From assembly GCA_003161575.1 (NCBI GenBank), contig PMOE01000043.1, forward strand, positions 1 through 36,564: 36,564 bases of DNA. The letters are read 5' to 3'. Shown piece by piece: positions 6,369 through 14,452 of the stretch. The notes under the pieces are model-generated. The model did no database searches. It was not told the DNA's origin and saw nothing but the letters and a program-made list of their open reading frames with translations. The position numbers were made by a program, and so were the translations under genes. Position 1 is the first letter of the stretch, and each line of letters opens with the position of its first letter. This stretch comes from Acidimicrobiaceae bacterium (GTDB lineage: Bacteria; Actinomycetota; Acidimicrobiia; Acidimicrobiales; RAAP-2).

Positions 6369-8609
6369 TCATTCGTTTCGGGCCGCCTCGGGGCCAGTGA
6401 TCCGGTTGAGAAGCGGGAACGTCGAGGCGATGATCGCGAACGAAGCCGCAAGTCCGCCGACAACGGTCGCCCAGTAGGTGATCCCCGGCATGCTGAAGGC
6501 GATGCCAACCTGGGAATGGAGATACAGCGCAGCGGAACCCAAGCCGACCGCGATCGACACCGCGGCAACGAGAAGGAGGGGCAGCGCACTCTCCAGCGCG
6601 ACGACGCGGTGCAGGACACCCGTAGAGACGCCGGTAAGCCTGAGCAGGCTGAACGGCCGCTTGCGCTCGCTCAGCCCCGCTGCGACGTTCACGGCAAGGC
6701 TGCAGGCGGCGATGATGAGGCTCGCCACGATGATCACCTCGGTCATGTCCTGGATCATCGTGAGAAGGAGCGAGCCGTCCGGCGTGTTCCCCTTGACCAA
6801 CAACGGCGTCGAGCGGAAGGGAAAGGCCCGCTCGAGCGCGGTCCGTACCCGTTCGACGGAGCTGGACGACCCGTCCGTGGCAACTACGATTGCTTCAACG
6901 GGAAGACTCGCGATGCTCGCCACCGACGGGTGCGCGGTCGGCCACACCGTCGATGGGGATGCCGAGTTGTTGCCGGTGACCGGCTGTAGGAAGTAGCCGA
7001 TCGTCGCTACTGTCGCTCCCGGTGCGCACTTGCCGATCGCGGGCGTCTTTGGCACTTGGTCGCACGCGACCACCCCCTCGCCGCTGATCTGCTGAACACG
7101 GGACGGGCCGACGTGGACCAGCGTCACGCCGCGCACCCCTGGCGCGGCGCGGAGCCCCGTGAGCACCTGGGCCGGGAAAGAAGGAACTGCGGTGGAAGAG
7201 TTACACGAACTCGTGACTCCGCAGAACTGGTCGTCGAGGGTTGCGGTCGACTCGGCGCGGCCTCCCTGGGAGCTGACGGCGACGATCGAGCTGAGCGCCC
7301 CGATCGCTGCGCTCGCGACGAACAGGGCGAGCACCAGCCCGCTGATCGAGCGGAAGGCCGCCCGAGGGTTGTCGAGGAGCCGGCGACCGGCGATGAGGGT
7401 GGCGGGGTGGCGTGCCCGCTTGGTCATGAGTCTGGAGCCAATCTTGGTCAGCCATGGTCCGGCAAGGACCAACCCCACCAGGATCAGCACGACGCCAGCG
7501 AGCAGCTCTTCAACCTGGCCGTCGTTGCTCTTCGGCTTGCCGGCGGCGTCGAAGTACGCAAGCAGTGCGATGCCAGCCAGAAGCGGGATGATCCGGACGA
7601 TCCGCGGAGTCGGGGACGAGGCTCGTCGACTCACGCCGAGCGGCGATATCTGGACGCGTCGGAGCGCCAGGCGCGCGGACACGACAGCGGCGATCGGCAC
7701 GCCGATCACGACCAGCACGAGGTCGGCGAGGTTAAGCGAGAGGTCGCCTTGGGCGAACGGCAGTCCGGCGAAGGGGACGTGGACTAGCAGTGGCCGGAAC
7801 AGGAAGAAGAGTGCGAACCCGATCACCACTCCCGCGACGGCGGCAACCGTTGCTTCCACCGCTGAGATCACCGAGACCTGACGCGGTGTCGCCCCGACGA
7901 GGCGCATCGCGGCGAACCGCTCCTCTCGCCGCGCGGCGGACAGCCGGCTCGCCGTCGCGATCAAGATGAGCACCGGCAACAGCAAGGCGACGGCTCCTCC
8001 GGCCAGGATCCACTTCAGAACGGGTCCGCTCCCGACGCCGCTCTGGCAGGCGTAGCAGCTGCTCGGCGTTTGCTGAATGCCTCGGACCTTGACCGCCCCG
8101 GGGACCTGCGAGAGCTGGCGCGCGTCGTGGCCCACGACGATGATCAGTGAGTTCGGTGACGGAAGAGCCGCGGCGCCGATGGTCCCGATCTGGCGCCCAG
8201 GGAACCGGTCGTGCAACTCGCTCGCCGGTTCGGTCTTGAGGAGACTCGTGAGGGCCGGCGATGCGTAGAACTCCCGTGCTCCGGGCAGATATGGAATCCC
8301 CGGCGGGATCGGTGCGCTCGGTCCGGTGGCGGCAACATCCACTCGGTCGATGGCCTGGTTGCCGAACTGGTCGACGCTGAGGAGCCACCACAGTCGGTCA
8401 GACGTCGAGCTGCTCGCGGTCGACGGAGGCGATGGCGCCGAGGTGTCGAGCCACGCACCACGGTCGGTCTGGGCGTGCAGCCCGTTCATGGCGGCCAGGA
8501 CGAACAGCAGCAGACCGACGCCGAGGGCGACCGCAGCCGCGGTCACGAGGACGCGTTGCGCCGCCTCGCGACCGCTTCCCAACGTCAAGCGCAGGCCGAG
8601 TGGGATCAT
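6369..8609 (-). CDS. FtsX/MacB-like ABC transporter permease (module 1)
   Basis: 746 residues with the two-lobed FtsX-permease layout. A first membrane segment lies near residues 20-45 (VLVTAAAVALGVGLLLFVLA), followed by an extracytoplasmic domain. A three-helix FtsX unit lies around 200-330, with the ERFAAMRLVGATPRQVSVIS cytoplasmic loop. Further helices run to about 440, then a second extracytoplasmic domain, and a C-terminal unit with RPFSLLRLTGVSTGVLHRVV. Cysteines occur in both external domains (SCYACQSG; FCGVTSSC), which suggests disulfides. With its ATPase it should export or act mechanically on an envelope substrate, as in MacB/LolE-type systems. It starts with an ATG overlapping the ATPase stop by 4 bp (ATGA, 8606-8609), so translation is probably coupled. 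Confidence 0.85.
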   Translation of the reverse strand: MIPLGLRLTLGSGREAAQRVLVTAAAVALGVGLLLFVLAAMNGLHAQTDRGAWLDTSAPSPPSTASSSTSDRLWWLLSVDQFGNQAIDRVDVAATGPSAPIPPGIPYLPGAREFYASPALTSLLKTEPASELHDRFPGRQIGTIGAAALPSPNSLIIVVGHDARQLSQVPGAVKVRGIQQTPSSCYACQSGVGSGPVLKWILAGGAVALLLPVLILIATASRLSAARREERFAAMRLVGATPRQVSVISAVEATVAAVAGVVIGFALFFLFRPLLVHVPFAGLPFAQGDLSLNLADLVLVVIGVPIAAVVSARLALRRVQISPLGVSRRASSPTPRIVRIIPLLAGIALLAYFDAAGKPKSNDGQVEELLAGVVLILVGLVLAGPWLTKIGSRLMTKRARHPATLIAGRRLLDNPRAAFRSISGLVLALFVASAAIGALSSIVAVSSQGGRAESTATLDDQFCGVTSSCNSSTAVPSFPAQVLTGLRAAPGVRGVTLVHVGPSRVQQISGEGVVACDQVPKTPAIGKCAPGATVATIGYFLQPVTGNNSASPSTVWPTAHPSVASIASLPVEAIVVATDGSSSSVERVRTALERAFPFRSTPLLVKGNTPDGSLLLTMIQDMTEVIIVASLIIAACSLAVNVAAGLSERKRPFSLLRLTGVSTGVLHRVVALESALPLLLVAAVSIAVGLGSAALYLHSQVGIAFSMPGITYWATVVGGLAASFAIIASTFPLLNRITGPEAARNE

Positions 8610-9322
8610 TGCATCACCGGTGCCATCGAGGACACGCGGCCGTCGCGGACGATTACCTCGCGGTCGGCGTAAGCAGCGACGCGGGGCTCGTGCGTGACGA
8701 GGATCACCGTTGATCCCTGCTGGCGCGCGACACGCGTCAGCAGGCCCATGACCAGCTCCCCGTTCATCGAATCGAGTGAGCCGGTCGGTTCGTCCGCGAA
8801 GAGCACGTCGGGATGGGCGACGAGACCGCGCGCCAATGCGACGCGCTGCGATTGGCCGCCGGACATCTCGCCGGTGCGGTGGCGCTCCATGCCTTCGAGT
8901 TCGAGCTGTTCGAACCAGCTCCGCGCTTCACGGAGGGCCTCCTCACGGTGCGTACCACGAAGTAACAGTGGCAGCGCGACGTTCTCCTCGGCGGTCAGCT
9001 CCGGCACGAGCTGGCCGAACTGGAACACGAAGCCGAAGCGATCACGTCGCAGCCGGGAGCGCTCGGCTTCGCGCATCGCGTCGAGGCGCTGACCGTCGAA
9101 GTAGACCTCGCCGGAGTCCGGGACGAGGATGCCCGCCAGGCAGTAGAGCAGGGTGGACTTCCCCGAGCCGCTCGGGCCCATCACGGCGACGATCTCGCCA
9201 CGCTTCACGCAAAGATCCGCCCCTTGGAGCGCCGGGGTCTCCCCGAAGGAGAGCACGAGGTTTCGTCCCTCGATGGCCACCCCTCCGGCTTGGACCAGGG
9301 AAGAACCGTTGGCTCCCGTCAT
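8606..9322 (-). CDS. ABC transporter ATP-binding protein, MacB/LolD type (module 1)
   Basis: 238 residues with every nucleotide-binding element: Walker A GPSGSGKST (49-57), Q-loop near residue 101 (FQFGQLVPELT), signature MSGGQ (153-157), Walker B VLFADE (173-178) followed by the D-loop GSLD, and H-loop histidine 211 (VTHEP). The 'FADEPTGSLD' variant and the size are typical of the MacB/LolD subfamily, which pairs with FtsX-like permeases. Both ends overlap neighbours by four bases: its ATG overlaps the padR stop (9319-9322) and its stop overlaps the permease ATG. The three genes are therefore one operon. The first 13 residues before the core strand are poorly conserved. Confidence 0.9.
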   Translation of the reverse strand: MTGANGSSLVQAGGVAIEGRNLVLSFGETPALQGADLCVKRGEIVAVMGPSGSGKSTLLYCLAGILVPDSGEVYFDGQRLDAMREAERSRLRRDRFGFVFQFGQLVPELTAEENVALPLLLRGTHREEALREARSWFEQLELEGMERHRTGEMSGGQSQRVALARGLVAHPDVLFADEPTGSLDSMNGELVMGLLTRVARQQGSTVILVTHEPRVAAYADREVIVRDGRVSSMAPVMQ

Positions 9323-9843
9323 GACGCCACCTCCTCTGCGAGCGCCGCGAGTCGCGCTTCGGTGAGGTCGATCCAGCGCAGGTCGGCTTCCAGGTGGAAG
9401 AGACCGTGGTCAGCGAGGAGGGTGTCGACGAGGCTGTCCCGTTGCTTGAGCTCGGTGAGTTCGCGCATCCGCCGGAGGTGCGCGGCCCGCTGCGCGTCGA
9501 GGTACTCCTCGGCGCGGCGCCCGAGCATGAGCGAGAGCACGACCTTCACGAAGAGGTCGGTCTGGAGGTAGGGCTCGGCCGGGATGGGCTCCGCGAGCCA
9601 CGCCTCGACCTCGCTCTTCCCGGTCTCGGTGATGGTGTAGCGCTTGCGGTCCGGACCGGCCCCGGGCTCAGCCTCCCCGACGATGGCCTTTCCGTCTCTC
9701 GCCAGTCGAGCGAGGGTGGCATACACCTGGCCGAAGGGAAGCGGGCGGCCACGAGCGAAGTACGCGTCGTAGTCGTGCTTCAGGTCGTAGCCGTGGCTGG
9801 GTTCTCGATCGAGGAGCCCGAGGAGGGCCATGGGAACGCTCAT
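9319..9843 (-). CDS. PadR-family transcriptional regulator (module 1)
   Basis: 174 residues from the ATG at 9843. The N-terminal winged helix is clear: MALLGLLDREPSHGYDLKHD, then LPFGQVYATLARLARDGKAI, the PadR 'fG.vY..L.rLe.dG.v' wing. A long C-terminal coiled segment (about residues 95-170, with TELKQRDSLVDTLLADHGLF) serves for dimerisation, as in PadR-s2/Vir_act_alpha_C proteins. An ATG at 9855 would add four residues. The homology begins at 9843, neither start has a Shine-Dalgarno, and the transcript may be near-leaderless. It most likely represses its own operon through the operator-like sequence directly upstream. The ligand is unknown; drug-like compounds are common for PadR-ABC pairs. 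Confidence 0.85.
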   Translation of the reverse strand: MSVPMALLGLLDREPSHGYDLKHDYDAYFARGRPLPFGQVYATLARLARDGKAIVGEAEPGAGPDRKRYTITETGKSEVEAWLAEPIPAEPYLQTDLFVKVVLSLMLGRRAEEYLDAQRAAHLRRMRELTELKQRDSLVDTLLADHGLFHLEADLRWIDLTEARLAALAEEVAS

Positions 9844-9849
9844 ATCCGA

Positions 9850-9880
9850 GAGCATACTCTACGTGTATACGTGGGGTCAA
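9850..9880 (-). promoter_or_regulatory. operator/promoter region of module 1 (putative PadR site)
   Basis: On the + strand GAGCATACTCTACGTGTATA runs from 9850. GAG-CATA-CTC is a perfect short inverted repeat and ACGTGTATACGT is near-palindromic. On the coding strand TAGAGT (9856-9861) fits a -10 box, and TTGACC lies at 9875-9880 but too close (13 bp) for a good -35. ATACTCTACGTG resembles ATACTCCATATG upstream of the second padR gene at nine of twelve positions. Confidence 0.4.
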
Positions 9881-9933
9881 TAGATTGTCCCGCGTCGCAG
9901 ATCCGTCGGTCCGACTTGGGTCGGCAGCGCCCC

Positions 9934-9993
9934 TCAAAGTGCCAATAGGAGACGACCGGAGTCGACCCAATCCCGGTGGTGGGTGACACCCTC
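9934..9993 (+). repeat. dispersed intergenic repeat, both modules
   Basis: TCAAAGTGCC at 9934-9943, then GGAGACGACC, and AATCCCGGTGGTGGGTGACA from 9969. It sits inside the divergent control region. Confidence 0.45.
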
Positions 9994-10215
9994 AACCGGA
10001 ATTTGGCAGCGCTTTTTGGGACACTCTTCGTGCTCCAGATCCTCGAGCGGGGCCAACTCGAGAACGGTTCCGACCACTAGCGGGCGACAGGCCCCACTGA
10101 GCCGCGAAGAATCGCCCGAACCCGCCAGCCACGCTGGTGGCACCTTCAACCGGACTGATCGACGCGCCGTGTAGCTACTTGCCGGAACCAGCGACCCAGC
10201 TCGGGTTGGGGCCTC

Positions 10216-10258
10216 TTGCCAAATCAGGGCAAATGAGTAGAATACTCCATATGCTACT
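10216..10258 (+). promoter_or_regulatory. promoter with overlapping PadR-type operator, module 2
   Basis: TTGCCA (10216-10221), a 16-bp spacer and TAGAAT (10238-10243) make a good housekeeping promoter. Covering the -10 box is GAGTA-GAA-TACTC (10235-10247), a perfect inverted repeat. A wider pair, AGTAG (10236-10240) and CTACT (10254-10258), brackets the start-point region. Binding here would block RNA polymerase, as expected for autorepression by the PadR protein encoded downstream. Confidence 0.5.
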
Positions 10259-10285
10259 ACCCAGAACACGGGATCCGGAGCCGTC

Positions 10286-10876
10286 GTGAGCGTCCGCCAC
10301 GCCCTGTTGGCCCTACTCAGCGAAGGCCCAAAGTACGGGCTTCAGCTGCGTCAGGAATTCGAGGCACGAACCGGTGAGGTGTGGCCGCTGAACGTCGGAC
10401 AGGTGTACACGACCCTCCAGCGGCTCGAGCGCGACGGCCTCGTCGAGTCGGATGACTCCGCCGCTAACGAGGGACCGCAGAAGGGCTTCCACATCACCGA
10501 GGAGGGTGCGGCCGAGCTTGCCGATTGGCTGCGCACCCCGCCCGACCTCTCCTCCCCGCCGCGCGACGAGCTGGTGATCAAGGTGCTCGTCGCAATCGAT
10601 CTCCCTGGCGTCGATGTGCACGAGGTGGTGCAGCTGCACCGCCGCTACCTGGTGGAGCTCATGCAGCAATGGACGCGCCTCAAGGAGGACGAGTCCCGCT
10701 TCGACCTGAACTTCGCTCTGGTCGTCGACGCCGAGCTGTTCCGCCTGGATTCTCTGATCCGTTGGCTCGACACGGCGGACGGGCGTCTGAAGCGAGCGAC
10801 GGTGGAGGGCGATGCGTCGGTCCCCCAGCCGTTCCCCCTACCCAAGGCCCGGCGCAAGGTGGGGGTGAAGCAATGA
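10286..10876 (+). CDS. PadR-family transcriptional regulator (module 2)
   Basis: 196 residues from a GTG with GGAG five bases upstream. The winged helix spans residues 1-75: HALLALLSEGPKYGLQLRQE, then WPLNVGQVYTTLQRLERDGL, followed by the wing KGFHITEEGAAELADWL. Residues 85-175 form the helical dimerisation arm (LVIKVLVAIDLPG, LHRRYLVELMQQWTRLKED). The protein is only moderately similar to the first PadR, so the pair is either an old duplication or two members of one lineage that diverged. Its stop overlaps the ATPase ATG (ATGA, 10873-10876). It probably represses this operon through the site overlapping the -10 box. Confidence 0.88.
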   Translation: MSVRHALLALLSEGPKYGLQLRQEFEARTGEVWPLNVGQVYTTLQRLERDGLVESDDSAANEGPQKGFHITEEGAAELADWLRTPPDLSSPPRDELVIKVLVAIDLPGVDVHEVVQLHRRYLVELMQQWTRLKEDESRFDLNFALVVDAELFRLDSLIRWLDTADGRLKRATVEGDASVPQPFPLPKARRKVGVKQ

Positions 10877-11595
10877 GCTACCTCGAACTCCGCGATGTCT
10901 CCAAGGTCTACGGAGAAGGGGCCACAGAGGTGCGCGCCCTTCACCGCATCGATCTCTCGGTCGACGCCGGGTCTCTAGTGGCAGTCATGGGGGCCAGCGG
11001 CTCGGGCAAGAGCACATTGTTGACCATCGCCGGCAGCCTCGAAGACCCCACTAGTGGTGAGGTCTACGTCGGCGGCCGGCCCCTGCCGTCATTGTCACGC
11101 AACGCAAAGGCTCAGCTGCGCCGGCAGTCCATCGGCTATGTCTTCCAGGACTACAACCTGCTGGCCGGGCTAAGCGCCGTGGAGAACGTATCCCTGCCCC
11201 TGGAACTCGACGGTGTCGCGACCCGCAAGGCCCAGTCGGCAGCGCTCAAGGCGCTCGAGGATTTCGGGCTGAAGGACCGGGCGTCGCAATACCCCGACAT
11301 GCTGTCGGGTGGCGAACGCCAGCGCGTCGCCATCGCCCGCGCCGTCGTGGGCAAGCGCCAGCTGCTCCTGGCCGACGAGCCCTCAGGCGCGCTCGACTCC
11401 ACCAACGCCGAGGCCGTAATGCGCCTGATCCTCGCGGCCTGCCACCGCGGCATGGCCGCCGTCGTGGTGACCCACGATGCCCAGCTGGCCTCGTGGGCCG
11501 ATCGCGTCGTGTTCCTCCGCGACGGCAGAATCGTCGACCAGACGCTCCCGGTCGAGAGCCCCGAAGCGGTCCTCGCCGATCTCCCGAACCAATGA
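10873..11595 (+). CDS. ABC transporter ATP-binding protein, MacB/LolD type (module 2)
   Basis: 240 residues: Walker A GASGSGKST (40-48), Q-loop glutamine 92 (FQDYNLLAGL), signature LSGGE (144-148), Walker B LLLADE (164-169) with D-loop SGALD, and H-loop histidine 201 (VTHDA). The ATG at 10873 overlaps the padR stop, so the long upstream extension of the frame is not used. The stop overlaps the permease ATG at 11592. Subfamily features ('GYVFQDYNLL', 'ADEPSGALD') place it with MacB/LolD-type ATPases that energise FtsX-like permeases. It is the functional twin of the ATPase at 8606-9322. Confidence 0.9.
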   Translation: MSYLELRDVSKVYGEGATEVRALHRIDLSVDAGSLVAVMGASGSGKSTLLTIAGSLEDPTSGEVYVGGRPLPSLSRNAKAQLRRQSIGYVFQDYNLLAGLSAVENVSLPLELDGVATRKAQSAALKALEDFGLKDRASQYPDMLSGGERQRVAIARAVVGKRQLLLADEPSGALDSTNAEAVMRLILAACHRGMAAVVVTHDAQLASWADRVVFLRDGRIVDQTLPVESPEAVLADLPNQ

Positions 11596-14180
11596 GCGTC
11601 AGCGTCCTCGAGCGACCGAGCGCCGGATCGGCGCCCGAACCGACCACCGGCGGCGTCCCGGCCCGCCGGGCCATGGTCCGTTGGGCCTGGCGCATCTTCA
11701 AGCGCGAGTGGCGCCAACAGCTGCTCATCCTGCTCCTCGTCGTCGTTGCCGTGGCCGCGGTCGTCGTCGGTGCTGCCGTCGCCACCAACACCCCGCCGCC
11801 GGCCAACGCCGGGTTCGGCAAGGCCGACGACCTGGCCATCTACACGAGCTCAGGGAACACGAAGCAGTCCTCCAATCTCAATCTGCACTCAGTGGACGCT
11901 CAGATCGCTGCGTTGGAGCACCGCTTCGGCGCGGTCCAGGTCATTGAGAACGAGACGTTCAACGTCCCGGGCAGCACCCAGAAGTACCAACTTCGCTCGC
12001 AGGATCCGCATGGCCTCTACGGCGGGCCGATGCTCCAGCTGCTCTCCGGGCACTACCCGACCGGGTCGAACGAGATCGCCCTCACCCCCGGGCTGGCGTC
12101 CGAGCTCAACCTGAGAGTCGGTGACACCTGGTCCCCGGGCGGCAAGACCGTCGTCGGCATAGTGCAGAACCCCCAGAGCCTGCTCGACGAGTTCGCGCTC
12201 GTTGCCCCGGGGCAGGTGACGCATCCGACCACGGTGAACGTCCTCTTCGACGCACCGGGCGTGGCCCCGGGCCGTATCGGGTCCAACGTCTACACGCCGG
12301 CGCAGAATGGTAACTCCAACCCGATCAACCCCGACACCATCCTGCTGGCGCTGGCGACGGTCGGAATGCTGCTGATCGCACTGGTTTCGGTCGGCGGCTT
12401 CACGGTGCTGGCGCAACGCCGGCTGCGCGCCCTCGGGATGCTCGAGTCCATGGGGGCGACGGACCGCAACATCCGGCTCGTACTGCGGGCCAACGGCGTC
12501 ATCGTCGGCGCAGTCGGTGCCCTTCTTGGCTTCGCACTGGGCCTGGTGGTGTGGCTGGCCTACCGCCCGCACAACGAGCAGAGCGCGCACCACCTCATCC
12601 CGATGTTCGCCCTGCCATGGATTGTGATCGTGGTGACGATGCTGCTGGCGGTCGTCGCCACCTTCTTGGCCGCCGGCCACCCGGCCCGCGCCATCACCCG
12701 CGTCCCGGTCGTCGCCGCCCTGGCCGGACGCCCAGCGCCACCGCGACAGATCCACCGCTCGTTCATTCCCGGTGTGATCGCGCTCGTCATCGGGTTCTTC
12801 ATGTTCGCTGCTTCGGGCGCGGCCGGGAGCAGTGGCGCGATCTGGCTGATACCCGGGTTCATCGCGTTGATCGCGGGGATCATCCTCATGGCACCGTTCT
12901 TCCTCGCCCTGCTGGCACGAGTTGGACGGAAGGCACCCATCGCCGTCCGCCTGGCCCTGCGCGACCTGTCGCGATATCGGGCCCGGTCCGGTTCGGCCCT
13001 CTCGGCCATCAGTGTCGGAGTCCTGATTGCGGTGGTCATCTGCGCCGTCGCCGTCGCCCGCTACAGCAATGCCTACGACTACGTCGGCCCGAACCTGGCG
13101 TCGAACGAGCTCGCCGTCTGGAGCCCGAACGGCCAGGACGGCAACAACCCCAATCCCAGTGCGCCGACGCTGCAGGAAATCGAGTCACAGGAGGCCAGCG
13201 TCCATTCCATCGCAACTGCTCTCGGCGCCAAAGACATCGTGGAACTCGAAAGTCCCGCGCCCTCAGTCGGCCTGCAAAACCCCAGCGCGTCGGGCCGCCA
13301 GTGGGACGGACAGATCTACGTGGCGACGCCGGCTCTACTGGGGGCCTATGGCATCGACCCGTCATCCATTCCCTCCGATGTCGACGTCCTCAGCTCGCGC
13401 CCCGGCCTCTCGGGCTCAGGGGTGCAGCTGACCTACGGAGGAGGAGGCGGAAAGGGCGGCGGCCAACTGGTCGGTCCCGGCTCGGGCGGCTCGGACGGCG
13501 GCGGGGGTCCCGGACCGGGAAACACGAACACCTGCTCACCCGAAGGATGCATCGCCCACCCCGTCGTCCAAGAAGAGAGCCAGCTGCCCACGGGCACGGA
13601 CGCACCGAACACCGTGATCACCGAGAGTGCGTTGCGCCGGTTGCACCTCGCGAGCCAGAGCAGCCTCGACGGCTGGATCGTCCAAGCGAACAGCCCGATC
13701 ACCTCCCCCCAGATCACCAACGCCCAGGCACTGGCGGCAACCAACAACCTGAGCATCGAGTCGAAGAACGACGCCCCGACGTCGCACGAGATCGTGAACT
13801 GGGCCACCGTATTCGCCATAGCGCTCGCTCTCGGAATCCTGGCCATGAGCATCGGCCTCATCCGCAGCGAGACAGCGAGCGAGTTGCGCACGTTGACGGC
13901 CACCGGCGCCAGCTCCCGCACCCGCCGCACCCTGACCGCGGTGACCGCCGGCGGCCTGGCTTTCCTGGGCGCGCTGCTCGGGACGGTGGCCGCCTACGTC
14001 GGCCTGGCCGGATGGTTCCACACGAACGCGCTGGAAGGTGGCCTGTCTGACATTATCGATCACATTCCCTGGAACAACCTGTTCCTCATCGTGATCGCCA
14101 TGCCGGTCGTCGCCACCATTGTCGGCTGGCTGTTGGCGGGACGGGAACCGGCGGGGATCTCCACCCGCCCGATGGAGTAG
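11592..14180 (+). CDS. FtsX/MacB-like ABC transporter permease (module 2)
   Basis: 862 residues. The ATG at 11592 overlaps the ATPase stop. A first membrane helix lies near residue 45-65 (LLILLLVVVAVAAVVVGAAV), then an external domain to about 245, a three-helix FtsX unit (about 250-380, with the LRALGMLESMGATDRNIRLV coupling loop), two further helices (about 395-440), a second external domain, and a final FtsX unit (about 735-855, with LRTLTATGASSRTRRTLTAV). The second external domain contains a glycine-rich stretch at about 615-645 (YGGGGGKGGGQLVGPGSGG, then DGGGGPGPGN) followed by a CSPEGC pair, probably a flexible linker with a disulfide. Role: envelope export or transenvelope signalling with the upstream ATPase. 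It is larger than the module 1 permease by about 115 residues, mainly in this domain. Confidence 0.87.
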   Translation: MSVSVLERPSAGSAPEPTTGGVPARRAMVRWAWRIFKREWRQQLLILLLVVVAVAAVVVGAAVATNTPPPANAGFGKADDLAIYTSSGNTKQSSNLNLHSVDAQIAALEHRFGAVQVIENETFNVPGSTQKYQLRSQDPHGLYGGPMLQLLSGHYPTGSNEIALTPGLASELNLRVGDTWSPGGKTVVGIVQNPQSLLDEFALVAPGQVTHPTTVNVLFDAPGVAPGRIGSNVYTPAQNGNSNPINPDTILLALATVGMLLIALVSVGGFTVLAQRRLRALGMLESMGATDRNIRLVLRANGVIVGAVGALLGFALGLVVWLAYRPHNEQSAHHLIPMFALPWIVIVVTMLLAVVATFLAAGHPARAITRVPVVAALAGRPAPPRQIHRSFIPGVIALVIGFFMFAASGAAGSSGAIWLIPGFIALIAGIILMAPFFLALLARVGRKAPIAVRLALRDLSRYRARSGSALSAISVGVLIAVVICAVAVARYSNAYDYVGPNLASNELAVWSPNGQDGNNPNPSAPTLQEIESQEASVHSIATALGAKDIVELESPAPSVGLQNPSASGRQWDGQIYVATPALLGAYGIDPSSIPSDVDVLSSRPGLSGSGVQLTYGGGGGKGGGQLVGPGSGGSDGGGGPGPGNTNTCSPEGCIAHPVVQEESQLPTGTDAPNTVITESALRRLHLASQSSLDGWIVQANSPITSPQITNAQALAATNNLSIESKNDAPTSHEIVNWATVFAIALALGILAMSIGLIRSETASELRTLTATGASSRTRRTLTAVTAGGLAFLGALLGTVAAYVGLAGWFHTNALEGGLSDIIDHIPWNNLFLIVIAMPVVATIVGWLLAGREPAGISTRPME

Positions 14181-14261
14181 GAGCGACCGGTGGCGGGCTC
14201 GGGGTGGTGCCCAATACCCGCTGCTGGGATGGCTTGACCCGTTTCACAAAAAAGACGCGTC

Positions 14262-14312
14262 ACACTCCCGGTGCGATGGGGACACCCCGATCACCGGAAT
14301 CGGCACTCCAGG
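14262..14312. repeat. dispersed intergenic repeat, inverted pair forming a hairpin
   Basis: CCGGTGCGATGGGG (14268-14281) faces CCCCGATCACCGG (14285-14297). The second arm is a minus-strand copy, continuing as GAGTGCCGATTCC on that strand. The stem-loop lies 85 bp after the permease stop and could also act as a transcript end, though there is no T-run. The 272-bp gap to the P450 holds nothing else I can identify. Confidence 0.55.
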
Positions 14313-14452
14313 TGGGCCAAACGGGCGTCTTCTGGCCGCTTCTGATGCCAGGGCGCTAGCCCATCCCAGAGGATCCGCCGGGCGACGTGTGCGAAACTCC
14401 ACCAACGCAATCGGCAACCGGGCCAGTGGTTTGCCAGGCGTAAAGGGAAACC

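Larger units (their letters stand above)
9856..10285. other. 430-bp divergent control region between the two PadR-ABC modules
   Basis: It holds the two operator-like sites at its ends, a dispersed-repeat copy (9934-9993), and two direct copies of a motif reading GGTGACACCCTCAACCGGA (9979-9997) and GGTGGCACCTTCAACCGGA (10137-10155). The last part, GGCACCTTCAACCG, occurs again at 31112-31125, just inside the permease frame of the sugar transporter. I see no credible protein here. Confidence 0.5.

Noticed and set aside
12551-14050. A 499-codon frame overlapping the module 2 permease in another frame
   Set aside because: Composition is Arg/Pro/His-rich as expected of a shifted high-GC frame, while the permease frame has correct membrane segments and the ATGA start.
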